Assembly (NCBI RefSeq): GCF_027941835.1
Contig: NZ_CP116005.1
Coordinates: forward strand, 2,061,501 to 2,125,500
Reading direction: 5' to 3'
Source of the DNA: Sphingosinicella microcystinivorans
GTDB taxonomy: Bacteria > Pseudomonadota > Alphaproteobacteria > Sphingomonadales > Sphingomonadaceae
Length of the DNA: 64,000 bases
Below are positions 23,656 through 33,156 of the stretch, piece by piece (positions within the stretch are counted from its first letter, which is position 1; every line of letters begins with the position of its first letter). The notes beneath the pieces were generated by a model that was not told the origin of the DNA, made no database searches, and saw only the letters and a list, made by a program, of their open reading frames with translations. Position numbers and translations under genes: made by a program.

Positions 23656-25455
23656 ATGTTTCGCGGCATTCTTATAGGCTGTACTCTGTTTCTGGCTGCC
23701 ATACCTTCTCCGGTCACGGCAGAACTCACAGGCAGCACCCAGCCCGTACCTGAAAATCTCGACGTGTTGTTCCGGGCGAGCGATGCAGCCTTTCTCGCGC
23801 GAAACCCCATCCAGCGCCTGCGCCGGAACAGTGCGGATCGTACGCCGCATTTCGGAGACATGATCAGCGATGCGTGGATGGACGCGGAGGAGGTGGCGGC
23901 GGAAACGGAGCTCGCGGCGCTGAAACGGATCGACCGGGCGACGCTCGATCCCGTGCAGCAGGTCTCCTACGATATGTTCGCTTGGAATAAGGCACTTGCG
24001 CTCGAGGGTGCAGCGCCTGCCATCCGTTTCATCACGGAGGTCCAGCCGCTCGATCATTTCTTCGGATGGCAGGTGATCATGCCGCAGCTCAGCTCTGGCG
24101 GAGGTGCTGCATCGTTCGCGACGACGCAGGACTATGAAGACAACCTTCAGCGCCTCGACGAATATGCCCTCTATCTCGACCGGATTTTGGGGCGGTTGCA
24201 GGAGGGGCTGAACCGAGGCCTGACGCAGCCGAAGCTCGTTGCGCGAACGGTTGCCGGTCAACTCGACGCTGAAGTCGTGGAGGACCCACGCGCATCGTCG
24301 TATTACAAGCCTGTTCTGGCCTTTCCCGCCGCTGTATCGGAAACGGATCGCAGACGCCTTGATGCGGCGTATCGCGCGTTCATCGGTGATCGTCTGATTC
24401 CGGCCCATCGGCGGCTGCGCGATTTTCTGGAACACGACTATCTGCCGCGTGCCCGCGATAGCATCGGTCTCGGGGCGCTACCGGGCGGAGACGCGCTGTA
24501 TCGCCACCTCGTGCATAGGCATACGACCACGAACATCAGCCCGGAAGACGCCCATCGGCTCGGCGTGTCGGAGGTTGAACGCATCACGGCGGCGATGGAG
24601 ATCGCGAAGAGGAAGGCGGGGTTTACCGGCAGTCTTGCCGAATTCTCCGCATTCCTTACCCGCGATCCGCGCTTCCAGCCCGCGTCTGCCGAAGTGATGC
24701 GCGATGCGTTCCGTGCGATCGATGTCCGTATGGCGAGTGTCATCGGGCGTGCCTTTTCGGTGCTGCCGAAAACGCCGCTCGATATTCAGCCGACCCCGGC
24801 CTACCGCGCCGCCGCATCGGCCTTCGGCGAGTATGCACGCGGCTCGCCGGACGGGTCGCGCCCCGGCATCTTCTATTTCAACACGCATGCGCTTCCCACG
24901 CGCTTCACCTGGATTTACGAGACGCTCTATCTGCACGAGGCCGTGCCGGGACATCATTTTCAGGTGAGCCTTGCGATGGAAAATGCGGCGCTCCCCGGTT
25001 TTCAGCGCTTCGAAGGGCCGAGCGCATTCGGGGAAGGGTGGGCGCTCTATGCCGAAAGCCTTGGACCCGAGCTTGGCTTCTACCAGGATCCCTACCAGCA
25101 TTTCGGACATCTGGCCGATGAGATGCTGCGCGCCATGCGGCTTGTGGTGGACACAGGCATTCACGCGAAAGGCTGGTCGCGCGAACAGGCGATCCGCTAC
25201 ATGCTCACCCATTCCGCGATGAGCCGGAACGAGGTGGAGTTCGAGGTCGATCGCTATGTCGCCATGCCGGGGCAGGCACTCTCCTACAAGGTCGGCCAGA
25301 TCACGATCCGGCGCCTGCGCGACAAGGCGGAAAAGGCGCTGGGGCCGCGATTCGACCTGCGGCTGTTCCACGACGAGGTGCTGTCGTCGGGCAAGGTCTC
25401 GCTCTCCGTTCTCGAAAGCAAGATCGACCGCTGGATCGCCGATCGCGCGAAATAG
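23656..25455 (+). CDS. Exported DUF885 metallopeptidase-like protein
   Basis: This 599-residue protein starts with a signal peptide (MFRGILIGCTLFLAAIPSPVTA, then mature). It is almost all DUF885 (PF05960), with the zinc-site pattern HEAVPGHHFQ near residue 427 and the downstream FGEGWALYAE glutamate, followed by MLTHSAMSRNEVEFEVDRY. DUF885 proteins are related to gluzincin M3/M32-like peptidases and are thought to degrade peptides in the periplasm; direct biochemical proof for this member is lacking. AAAGG precedes the ATG at 23656. It is convergent with the S9 peptidase; the two stop codons abut without overlap. Confidence 0.92.
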   Translation: MFRGILIGCTLFLAAIPSPVTAELTGSTQPVPENLDVLFRASDAAFLARNPIQRLRRNSADRTPHFGDMISDAWMDAEEVAAETELAALKRIDRATLDPVQQVSYDMFAWNKALALEGAAPAIRFITEVQPLDHFFGWQVIMPQLSSGGGAASFATTQDYEDNLQRLDEYALYLDRILGRLQEGLNRGLTQPKLVARTVAGQLDAEVVEDPRASSYYKPVLAFPAAVSETDRRRLDAAYRAFIGDRLIPAHRRLRDFLEHDYLPRARDSIGLGALPGGDALYRHLVHRHTTTNISPEDAHRLGVSEVERITAAMEIAKRKAGFTGSLAEFSAFLTRDPRFQPASAEVMRDAFRAIDVRMASVIGRAFSVLPKTPLDIQPTPAYRAAASAFGEYARGSPDGSRPGIFYFNTHALPTRFTWIYETLYLHEAVPGHHFQVSLAMENAALPGFQRFEGPSAFGEGWALYAESLGPELGFYQDPYQHFGHLADEMLRAMRLVVDTGIHAKGWSREQAIRYMLTHSAMSRNEVEFEVDRYVAMPGQALSYKVGQITIRRLRDKAEKALGPRFDLRLFHDEVLSSGKVSLSVLESKIDRWIADRAK

Positions 25456-27483
25456 CTATTCGGGCTTCAGTGCCGCGGCGAAGAAGTCCTCGATCCTGTT
25501 TTGCAGATAATCGAGATCGTGCCCGAGGATCTGGTGTTCCTGCTCCGGGAAGATCAGCAGGTCGAATGTCCTGTCGGCGTCGATCAGCGCGTCCGTCATC
25601 TTCATCACGTCGATGAGCGTGGACGTGTCGAGCGTGGTGCCGACGAGCAGCAGCGGTCCGTTCACCTTGGGCGCCAGCCGGAAGATCGTCGCCTCGTCAT
25701 AGGCTGCGGCATTGGCACCGGGAAGGCCGAGGTACGGTTCGTAGAGAATCCCTGCACGCGCATCGAAGCTCGGCACGATCGAAACCGCGGCCTTGTAGAC
25801 ATCGGGCGCTTCCGCCATCAGCCGAAGCGCGAAATGTCCGCCCCACGACCGGCCCATCACGCCGATCCGCGTTGGGTCGATATAGGCGCGCTCGGCGATG
25901 AGTTGCAGCAACGCCGCGCGGTGATCGGCGACCACATGCCCGCCCCAGTCGCCCATCACCGCGTCGTGAAAGGCCTTCGAACGCCCCGGCGTGCCGCGCG
26001 CGTCCACGACGAGGACGAGATAGCCGCGCTGCGCGAGTGCGGGCGGAAACGACGCCCAGCCAGCGGCGGGACAGAAACGGTCCGGTGTCAGGCGCAGCTG
26101 CGGCCCGCCGTAGACATATTCGACAAGCGGATAGCGCTTTTCGGGGTCGAAGCCTCGGGGTTTGTAGAGCACGCCGTGGAGATCGGTCTTCCCGTCCGCG
26201 GCCTTCACCCGGATTTCCTCCGGAAACGGCTGGCCGCTCGCGGTGAAGCCGCCGGCATCCGCCTCCAGCACCGTCCCGATCAGGCTGCCGTCCGCGCGGC
26301 GCACGACATGGCGCGGCGGCACGGCGATCGTCGAATAGCTGTCGAGGAACACGGTGCCATCGGGTGAGAAGCGGATATCGTGGCGGCCCCTGCCTTCGGT
26401 CAGTTGACGGATTGCGCCGCCGTCAAGCCGCACGGAATAGAGATGGCGGTCATAAGGGTGCGCCGGATCGCGCGATCCCGTGAAATAGACCGTTCGCGTA
26501 CCGGGATCGAAGCGAGCGACCTCGTCGACCGGAAAGGCGCCGCTTGTCAGCTTGCGGACCAGCCGCCCGCGGAAGTCGTAATAGTAGAGCTGGTTCCAGC
26601 CATCCCGCTCGGATTCCCAAAGGAATCCGTCCGGCAGCATCGTGAAGCCGTAGCTGATCGGGAAAAGCACCTCGTGCTGCATACGCACGAAGCTCTTGCC
26701 GGACTCGGTCATGACCGGCCGCACTGTGCCTGTGCGGTTCGCAGCCAGCACCTCGACACGGTTGAATTCGCGGTTGATCGCGGCGAAGAGCAGTTCCGTA
26801 CTTCCCTTTGCCCAGCCGAGCGGCACGAAGTAGCGATCGCCGATGTCGCCGACGTCGAGCCTGATCGGCACACCGCCCGCGACCGGCAGAAGATACGGCT
26901 GCGCCCGGTCGAGCGGCTGGCCCGCCTTTTGCTGCCGGACCATCACGAGTTCCTCGTTCTGCCCGGGATAACGCACCTGCGGCGCCTTGAAGACGTTGGA
27001 GCGGTCGTAGCGCAGTGCGAACAGCAGGCTGCCGTCGGGCGACCAGCCTTCGGCTGCAAACGGGCCGATGTCCCACGAGACCTCGCCAACACCGTCCGTA
27101 GTCAGCGTACGTTCGGGTCCGATGGCCGGGCGGATACGGACATTGAAATCACGGACCGAGGCGAAGGCCGATCCGTCCGGCGCGGCAAGTTCCTCGACGT
27201 CGAGCGGACCGGCGAACCAGAACTCGCGCTTGAACGTCTGCGGCAGTGCCGGGGGTGCCGGCGACGCGGTTGGTACGGTTGTCCCCGTTGCAGGGTCGAA
27301 CGCGTACCACGCGCCGCCGCGCGCATAAACGATGCTGCCAGCGCCATTCCAGCGCGGCGCGACGCTGCAATCGGGAATCATCTGAGCCATGGTTTGTCGG
27401 GGCGTCCGATCCGCGCCCGAGGCGGGCATTGCCGCCATGATCGCTACCGCCGCCAAGGCCGAGATCGCTGTGCCGTGCCTCAT
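25456..27483 (-). CDS. Exported S9 family (DPP-IV/prolyl oligopeptidase-like) serine peptidase
   Basis: This 675-residue protein has a signal peptide (ALAAVAIMAAMPASGA), an N-terminal DPP-IV-type beta-propeller (about 40-430) and a C-terminal alpha/beta hydrolase domain. The catalytic Ser is in GRSWGGH (about residue 545). The Asp is in the GTTLDTSTL segment and the His is in EQEHQILG near the C-terminus. Such enzymes release dipeptides or cleave short proline-containing peptides outside the cytoplasm. GGGAGA lies 6 bases upstream of the ATG. The gene diverges from the DUF885-SRPBCC gene, with a perfect 14-bp inverted repeat between them. The S9-type isopeptidases that open lasso peptides are relatives, but no lasso biosynthesis genes are here. 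Confidence 0.93.
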   Translation of the reverse strand: MRHGTAISALAAVAIMAAMPASGADRTPRQTMAQMIPDCSVAPRWNGAGSIVYARGGAWYAFDPATGTTVPTASPAPPALPQTFKREFWFAGPLDVEELAAPDGSAFASVRDFNVRIRPAIGPERTLTTDGVGEVSWDIGPFAAEGWSPDGSLLFALRYDRSNVFKAPQVRYPGQNEELVMVRQQKAGQPLDRAQPYLLPVAGGVPIRLDVGDIGDRYFVPLGWAKGSTELLFAAINREFNRVEVLAANRTGTVRPVMTESGKSFVRMQHEVLFPISYGFTMLPDGFLWESERDGWNQLYYYDFRGRLVRKLTSGAFPVDEVARFDPGTRTVYFTGSRDPAHPYDRHLYSVRLDGGAIRQLTEGRGRHDIRFSPDGTVFLDSYSTIAVPPRHVVRRADGSLIGTVLEADAGGFTASGQPFPEEIRVKAADGKTDLHGVLYKPRGFDPEKRYPLVEYVYGGPQLRLTPDRFCPAAGWASFPPALAQRGYLVLVVDARGTPGRSKAFHDAVMGDWGGHVVADHRAALLQLIAERAYIDPTRIGVMGRSWGGHFALRLMAEAPDVYKAAVSIVPSFDARAGILYEPYLGLPGANAAAYDEATIFRLAPKVNGPLLLVGTTLDTSTLIDVMKMTDALIDADRTFDLLIFPEQEHQILGHDLDYLQNRIEDFFAAALKPE

Positions 27484-27532
27484 ACCGTCTCCCTTTCCCG
27501 CTGAACCTAGCGCGTGGCGGCGGCGATTTCGC

Positions 27533-27573
27533 TAGCATGAATGGCACAGCCCCGCCCTATGCCATTCATGCTA
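27533..27573 (+). promoter_or_regulatory. Perfect 14-bp inverted repeat, probable operator
   Basis: TAGCATGAATGGCA (27533-27546) and TGCCATTCATGCTA (27560-27573) are exact reverse complements separated by 13 bases, in the 124-bp divergent region between the S9 peptidase and DUF885-SRPBCC genes. The arms' centres are 27 bp apart, fitting a dimeric or tetrameric regulator on the same DNA face region. A transcript hairpin in the 5' leader of the right-hand gene is the alternative. Confidence 0.7.
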
Positions 27574-27607
27574 TTGGCGCTTCCTCAGCGCCGGGTAGAG
27601 TGGCGCG

Positions 27608-29839
27608 ATGAAACCTCTCGTCTTCCTGTTGGCCGCGCTGTCCGTGGCCTTCCCTGCCGCTGCCGAAACGCCGCTTTCATCGTCTGCGGAACTGCGCCGT
27701 GCGGCGGATGCAGTCCTTGCCTGGCGCACGGCGGAGGATGTCGAGGTGCGCCTGTCGCAAGGGCTGCCCGTCACGCGCATCGCGCGCGTCTCGCTCGCGG
27801 ATGAAGCCGCATATGGCGCGCGCGCCGGGGAACTGACGCGCACGGTGGAGGCTGTCGATCCCGCCGATCTCTCGGGGTCGGAGGCTGAATTGCGCCTGTC
27901 GCTTCTTCAGGACCTGCGCGGGCGCGCCAGCGCCGCCGATGACTATTGGTTCGATTTCCTTGTCACGCCGTATCGCGGCGGCGATCTGCATCAGGCCGCC
28001 GCTGCGGTGCTGGCGAGCGCGGCCGTGAAGACGGACACGGATCGCGCGCGCTATCTCACCCTGATCGACGCCTATGCGGGGACGCTGGATGCGGTCGCCG
28101 AGCGGACGAAGGCCCAGCGGCGGCGCGGTATCCTGCTTCCCCGGCCCGCGATCCCCGGCGCGCTGAAGATGCTCGAAGGCGCAAGGGCGGCGGCTCCGGC
28201 GCGTGCCGCTGTGGCGTCTGCGCGTCTCGGCGATGCGCCCGCGCCGGTCGCGGCACGGTTCGAGGCCGAGGTCGAGGCGCGCGTGAGGACGCGCCTGCTG
28301 CCGGCCTTCGATCGCCTGCGCGCAGTGCTCGATGACAGCTACGTCAAGGCAGCGCCCATCGCCGTCGGGATTGGTCAATATCCCGGCGGCATGGGCCGCT
28401 ACCGGCGCTGCATCGCGGCGGGTACGGGCCTCGATCTCACACCGGCGCGGATTCACGAGATCGGCGTCAAGGCGCTCGGCGAGATCGATGCGCGTAAGGC
28501 TGCCATACAGGCGCAGCTCGGATTTGAGGGCGACACCGCCGCGTTCGACCGGGCGATGCGCGCCGATCCGCGCGGCTTTGTGAACAGCGCGGACGAGGTT
28601 GCGGGGCGGTACGAAGCGTTCATGGCGAAGATTGCGCCGATTCTACCGGGTCTCTTTCCGGTATTGCCCTCGGCGCCTTACGGGGTGAAGCGGCTCGATC
28701 CGGCGGACGAGCCGGGCATGACCTACGGCGTCTATCAGCCTCCGTCGCCATCGCGCCCCACGGGCTATTATCGCTTCAACGGCTCCGGCCTCGATACGCG
28801 CACGATGATCGGGGCGCATCATCTGATCGCGCACGAGCTCATGCCGGGGCACCATCTCCAGATCGCCCTCGCGCGCGAAAGCGCGCAGCTGCATCCGGTC
28901 CAGTCGTATCTCGGGGCCGGGCCTTATGTCGAAGGCTGGGCCGAATATGCCGCGTGGCTGGTCGAGGATACGGGGCTTTACGCACCTTATGACCTTTTCG
29001 GGCATCTCGTGATGCAATCGTTCCTTGCCGCGCGTCTGGTCGTGGACACGGGCATGAACGGCATGGGCTGGCCGCTCGGAAAGGCGCGCGCGTTCATGGC
29101 AGCGCACACGTTCGAAGGCCCCGAGCAGATTGCCACGGAAACGCTTCGCTACGCGACCGACATTCCCTGCCAGGCGCTCGGCTACTATCTTGGCTACGAA
29201 GCTTTCCGCGAAGGCCGGACGCGTGCGGAGGCGGCACTCGGCAAGGATTTCGACGTGAGTCGCTTCCATGCCGCAGTGCTCGCGGGCGGCGCCGTCCCAC
29301 TCAATACCCTTGGGCAGCGTGTCGACCGTTTCATCGCGGAGGAGAAGGCGGCTGCGGAGACGGCGACGTCCCACGTCGTCGCGCTCAGCCGCACGGGAAT
29401 CTCGGTCGCCGCCACGCCGCAGACCGTGTGGAACGTGCTTGTCGATCGGCGCCTTTGGATGCCGGCGATGACGGAGCAGAAGATGCTGCGCGGCAAGCCG
29501 GACAAGACGGGCGGCGTTTACATCTACTCCGTGAAGGCTGGCGAGCGCTCCGTTTCGCGGCTTGAGGAGATCCTGCTTGCGGACCCCGGGCGCCGCTTCG
29601 TCGTGCGCATGGCGGATCCCGAAACCGGCCGGACATACGCGTTCGTCGATCATCGCATTCGCACCGAGGGTAAAGGCGCGCGTCTCGACTTCGAGATGTA
29701 TTGGTATGAAGATGTGCCGGGCCGCAAGGCGCCCGCAGAGATCGATGCCATTCGCGCCGACTATTCGGCGCAGACGGTCTCGAAGATCGATGAGGCGCTG
29801 GCAAGGCTGAAGATTGTCGCTGAAACAGCGCCGCGTTGA
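27608..29839 (+). CDS. Exported DUF885 protein fused to an SRPBCC domain
   Basis: This 743-residue protein has a signal peptide (MKPLVFLLAALSVAFPAAA). A DUF885 domain with HELMPGHHLQ (about residues 409-418) and the EGWAEYAAW glutamate follows. From about residue 592 there is a C-terminal SRPBCC/START-like domain (SVAATPQTVWNVLVDRRLW ... RRFVVRMADPETG ... FEMYWYEDVPG). SRPBCC folds bind hydrophobic ligands. DUF885 proteins usually end near residue 600, so the extra 150 residues are a genuine fusion in one continuous frame and not a frameshift. The combination suggests a peptidase acting on acylated or aromatic peptides. The isoaspartyl peptidase follows 23 bp downstream in the same direction. 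Confidence 0.88.
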   Translation: MKPLVFLLAALSVAFPAAAETPLSSSAELRRAADAVLAWRTAEDVEVRLSQGLPVTRIARVSLADEAAYGARAGELTRTVEAVDPADLSGSEAELRLSLLQDLRGRASAADDYWFDFLVTPYRGGDLHQAAAAVLASAAVKTDTDRARYLTLIDAYAGTLDAVAERTKAQRRRGILLPRPAIPGALKMLEGARAAAPARAAVASARLGDAPAPVAARFEAEVEARVRTRLLPAFDRLRAVLDDSYVKAAPIAVGIGQYPGGMGRYRRCIAAGTGLDLTPARIHEIGVKALGEIDARKAAIQAQLGFEGDTAAFDRAMRADPRGFVNSADEVAGRYEAFMAKIAPILPGLFPVLPSAPYGVKRLDPADEPGMTYGVYQPPSPSRPTGYYRFNGSGLDTRTMIGAHHLIAHELMPGHHLQIALARESAQLHPVQSYLGAGPYVEGWAEYAAWLVEDTGLYAPYDLFGHLVMQSFLAARLVVDTGMNGMGWPLGKARAFMAAHTFEGPEQIATETLRYATDIPCQALGYYLGYEAFREGRTRAEAALGKDFDVSRFHAAVLAGGAVPLNTLGQRVDRFIAEEKAAAETATSHVVALSRTGISVAATPQTVWNVLVDRRLWMPAMTEQKMLRGKPDKTGGVYIYSVKAGERSVSRLEEILLADPGRRFVVRMADPETGRTYAFVDHRIRTEGKGARLDFEMYWYEDVPGRKAPAEIDAIRADYSAQTVSKIDEALARLKIVAETAPR

Positions 29840-29862
29840 TTTCCGGCCTGAAAGGGTGTGGC

Positions 29863-30855
29863 ATGAAAATCGGAACGCTTCTCGCAGCCGCTCTCGCTCT
29901 TATCTCTGCGGCGCCCGGCGTCGCGGAAGCGGACGCGTGGACCCTGGTCATCCACGGCGGTGCAGGCGACATTAAACGCGGGCAGGTCTCTGCCGGGAAG
30001 GATGCGCTGCTGCGCGCCGCGCTGCAACGGGCGCTTGCTGCCGGCGGCGATGTGCTCGAGCGGGGCGGCAAGGCCGTGGAGGCCGTCGAGGCGGCGGTAC
30101 GGATTCTCGAGGATGATCCCAACTTCAATGCGGGGCGCGGCGCCGTTCTCACGGAACGCGGCGCCGCCGAACTTGATGCGTCGATCATGGATGGGAAAAC
30201 GCGCGGGGCGGGTGCGGTCGCGGGCGTCACCACCACCCGCAATCCGGTGAGTCTGGCGCGCGCCATCATGGATCACGGCAAGCAGGTGATGTTCGCCGGA
30301 CCGGGCGCGGACGCGCAGGCGAAGCGGTTTGGCCTCGAGCAGGTCGATCCGAGCTATTTCGTCACCGAAGAGGAAAAACACTGGCTGCGCGAGTACCGGG
30401 AAAAATCCGGATCAACGGCCGCCCTGAGCGGCATGCAAAAATATGGCACCGTCGGTGCTGTTGCGCGTGATCGCAGCGGGCATCTCGCCGCTGCGACATC
30501 GACGGGCGGGCGCATGGGCAAGCCGTCGGGCCGGGTCGGCGATTCTCCCATCATCGGCGCCGGCACCTACGCGGACGATCGTGCCTGCGCGGTTTCCGCC
30601 ACGGGTGCAGGGGAATATTACGTCCGCGTCGGTGTTGCCCATTCGATCTGCGATCGCATGCGGTATCTCGGGGAAGGGCCGAAGGTCGCGGCCGATGCCG
30701 TGCAGGCCGAAACCTCGGCGCTTGGCGGAACAGGCGGCGTCATTGTCGTGGCGCCGGACGGCACGCCTGCCTGGTCGTTCAACACGGATGCGATGATGAG
30801 GGGGGTGTTGCGGGCCGGAAAAACGCCGGAGGTCGCGATCTTCAGGGATGAATGA
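29863..30855 (+). CDS. Exported isoaspartyl peptidase/L-asparaginase (Ntn-hydrolase, plant type)
   Basis: This 330-residue protein hydrolyses isoaspartyl dipeptides and often L-asparagine. The ATG at 29863 is preferred to an in-frame ATG at 29836 because AAAGGG precedes it and it opens with a signal peptide (MKIGTLLAAALALISAAPGVA). WTLVIHGGAGD follows directly. The autocatalytic cleavage site is visible at KYGTVGAVARD, where Thr becomes the N-terminal nucleophile, with the substrate segment STGGRMGKPSGRVGDSPIIG after it. The family usually acts in the cytoplasm; the signal peptide places this one in the periplasm, consistent with the exported peptidases next to it. Confidence 0.93.
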   Translation: MKIGTLLAAALALISAAPGVAEADAWTLVIHGGAGDIKRGQVSAGKDALLRAALQRALAAGGDVLERGGKAVEAVEAAVRILEDDPNFNAGRGAVLTERGAAELDASIMDGKTRGAGAVAGVTTTRNPVSLARAIMDHGKQVMFAGPGADAQAKRFGLEQVDPSYFVTEEEKHWLREYREKSGSTAALSGMQKYGTVGAVARDRSGHLAAATSTGGRMGKPSGRVGDSPIIGAGTYADDRACAVSATGAGEYYVRVGVAHSICDRMRYLGEGPKVAADAVQAETSALGGTGGVIVVAPDGTPAWSFNTDAMMRGVLRAGKTPEVAIFRDE

Positions 30856-30989
30856 GCCTTCGGTCCTATCATAAAACGCCTACGGCCGTCGCCACCGCAT
30901 AGCATGTTTACGACATGGAACGCGTCTGTGCGTTTCCGTAAGGTTTCCGGAAATACTGCGGGCAAAACCGAAAAAGGGGGAATTTCCGG

Positions 30990-33125
30990 ATGAACGACAG
31001 AGCTTTTCTTTGTGCCGTCCTGCTTGCAACGGCAGCGATGCCGCAAGCCGCGTTTGCACAGGATGCGCGCGAGAGTGCCTCGGACGACATCTTGTCCGGC
31101 GAGATCATCGTCACGGCGCGCAAGCGCGAGGAGCGGGCCATCGACGTGCCCGCCTCCATCAACGTCTTTTCCGGAGACACGCTCGCTGCGGCCGGTGTGA
31201 TCTCGCTCGTCGATCTCCAGTTCCAGACGCCGGGTCTGAAGATCGCGCAAGGCGGCGGCGGTACGCGTGTCTCGCTGCGCGGGGTCGGCACCAACATCAG
31301 CAGCGGCAGCCCGTCCGTCGCCGTTCACGTCGATGGAATCTATGTGCCGCGGCCGCGCTTCGCACTCGCCGAGATGTTCGACATCGGGCGCGTGGAAGTG
31401 CTGAAAGGGCCGGAAGGTACGCTCTACGGGCGTAACGCCACCGGCGGTGCCATCAACATCGTGACGGAAGGACCGGGGCCTGAACTCGCCGCCGACGGCT
31501 ATGTCGGCTATGGCAGCCGCGATCTCCTGACCGCGCAGGCCGGGGTTTCCGTTCCGTTCGACGATCGCGGCGGCATCCGCATCAGCGCCGCTTATGCCAA
31601 CGATGACGGCTACACGAAGAACCTGAACGCGAGCGGTGGCGAGGTCGACGATCGCAACTATCGCGCAATCCGCGTGAAAGGCGATTACGATCTCAGCGAA
31701 ACGCTCTCGGCGTCCTTCACGGTTCAGTATGTCGACGACGAAGGCACGGTGAGCTTCGGCAACAGCAACAATCCGGGCTCTCCCGTCTACGCGAGCTTCC
31801 CGCCCGAACAGCGTGAAAGCGTGCGCCGCATCAATGTGGATACGCCGCCTGCATCCGATCAGGAAGGCCTGCTGCTTTCAGGAACGCTCAGTCTCGACCT
31901 CGGCGGTGTGACGCTGAAATCGCTGACGGGATATATCGACTACAAGACGACCGCGCGCGTGGATGTCGACGGCTCGGGGGGCTTCATTGCCTACTCCGAC
32001 ACGGATTCGCGTTCGAAATTCTTCTCTCAGGAGTTTCAGCTCTCCGGCGGCAGTGCGGATAGCATAAGCTGGACTGCCGGGCTCTATTATTCGAAGGAAA
32101 GGAACAGCGGCTCTGCAGTCGAGACGGATGCCGACTATCCGGATCCGACGCCGTTCGTCTACACGGATCAAACCCAGCTCTTCAAATCGCGCAGCGCAGC
32201 CATTTTCGGTGAAGCGACGATTGCACTCGGTACGCGCAGTTCGGTTCTCGTCGGCGCGCGCTATACGGAAGAAAAGCAGACGGGCGAGAGTGTTTTTGCG
32301 GTTCCGCTTTTCCTGCCGGAGCCGATCTCCACATCCTCGTCCGTAAAGGACGATGCCTTCACGCCGAAGATCGTGTTCGAGCACAGGCCCTACGACGGCG
32401 GCAAGATCTATGCGAGCGTCACGCGCGGCTTCAAGAGCGGTGGCGCCAGCCTTTCCACCAGTGCGAACACCTACAAGCCCGAAAAGATATGGGCCTACGA
32501 GATCGGTACAAAGAACCGCATAGCGGGCGGCGCGGCTGAGATCAGTTTCGCAGGCTTCTATTATGACTATACCGACCTGCAACTCCGCACGGTCCTATTC
32601 ACGGACACCGGAATCATTTCACGCATCACCAACGCGGCCAAGGCGGAAATCTATGGCGCGGAACTTTCGGCAGCGGTGCATCCCGTCGAGGGGGTGACGT
32701 TCGATTTCAATGGGGCGTGGATCGAATCCGAACTCAAGAACTTCATTTCACCCGTCACGCTCACGCAGCTGACCGGCTTGCCGATGCCGCTCACGCCGAA
32801 ATGGAGTTTCACCGCCGGTGCGCAATACAGCACACCGGTCGGTTCGGCGGGCAAGCTGACGGCGCGCGGTGAAGTGAGTTACCAGTCGTCCGTGATTTTC
32901 CCGCAGTTCACCGATCTCGCACGTGAACGGCAGGGCGGATATACGCTGCTCAATGCCAATCTGCGCTACGATCTCCCAGGCGAGAACATCTATATCGCGC
33001 TCATCGGGCGGAATCTCGCCAACAAGCACTATCTGACACAGCGTTTCTTTTTCGCCGGATTCGCGGACACCGAATTCTACGGTACGCCGCGCACGATCGA
33101 AGCGCGTGTCGGTTTCAAATTCTGA
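30990..33125 (+). CDS. TonB-dependent outer-membrane receptor of the peptidase cluster
   Basis: This 711-residue receptor has a signal peptide (FLCAVLLATAAMPQAAFAQ). A TonB-box-like IIVTARKREE follows, then a plug domain (VEVLKGPEGTLYGRNATGGAINIVT near residues 145-169) and a 22-strand barrel ending in a terminal Phe (RVGFKF). Its type resembles the sphingomonad receptors for small organic substrates. AAGGGGG precedes the ATG. Together with the exported peptidases it could import a peptide-like or amide substrate; the ligand cannot be inferred. The 134-bp gap before it has a TAGCATG half-site (about 30899-30905) similar to the inverted repeat arm at 27533. Confidence 0.94.
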   Translation: MNDRAFLCAVLLATAAMPQAAFAQDARESASDDILSGEIIVTARKREERAIDVPASINVFSGDTLAAAGVISLVDLQFQTPGLKIAQGGGGTRVSLRGVGTNISSGSPSVAVHVDGIYVPRPRFALAEMFDIGRVEVLKGPEGTLYGRNATGGAINIVTEGPGPELAADGYVGYGSRDLLTAQAGVSVPFDDRGGIRISAAYANDDGYTKNLNASGGEVDDRNYRAIRVKGDYDLSETLSASFTVQYVDDEGTVSFGNSNNPGSPVYASFPPEQRESVRRINVDTPPASDQEGLLLSGTLSLDLGGVTLKSLTGYIDYKTTARVDVDGSGGFIAYSDTDSRSKFFSQEFQLSGGSADSISWTAGLYYSKERNSGSAVETDADYPDPTPFVYTDQTQLFKSRSAAIFGEATIALGTRSSVLVGARYTEEKQTGESVFAVPLFLPEPISTSSSVKDDAFTPKIVFEHRPYDGGKIYASVTRGFKSGGASLSTSANTYKPEKIWAYEIGTKNRIAGGAAEISFAGFYYDYTDLQLRTVLFTDTGIISRITNAAKAEIYGAELSAAVHPVEGVTFDFNGAWIESELKNFISPVTLTQLTGLPMPLTPKWSFTAGAQYSTPVGSAGKLTARGEVSYQSSVIFPQFTDLARERQGGYTLLNANLRYDLPGENIYIALIGRNLANKHYLTQRFFFAGFADTEFYGTPRTIEARVGFKF

Positions 33126-33156
33126 TCTCATCCTCAATAACGGAACACATATCCTC

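Noticed and set aside
23656-30855. Lasso-peptide isopeptidase cluster
   Set aside because: The S9 peptidase and TonB receptor recall such clusters, but there is no precursor, leader-binding B protein, cyclase or sigma/anti-sigma pair.
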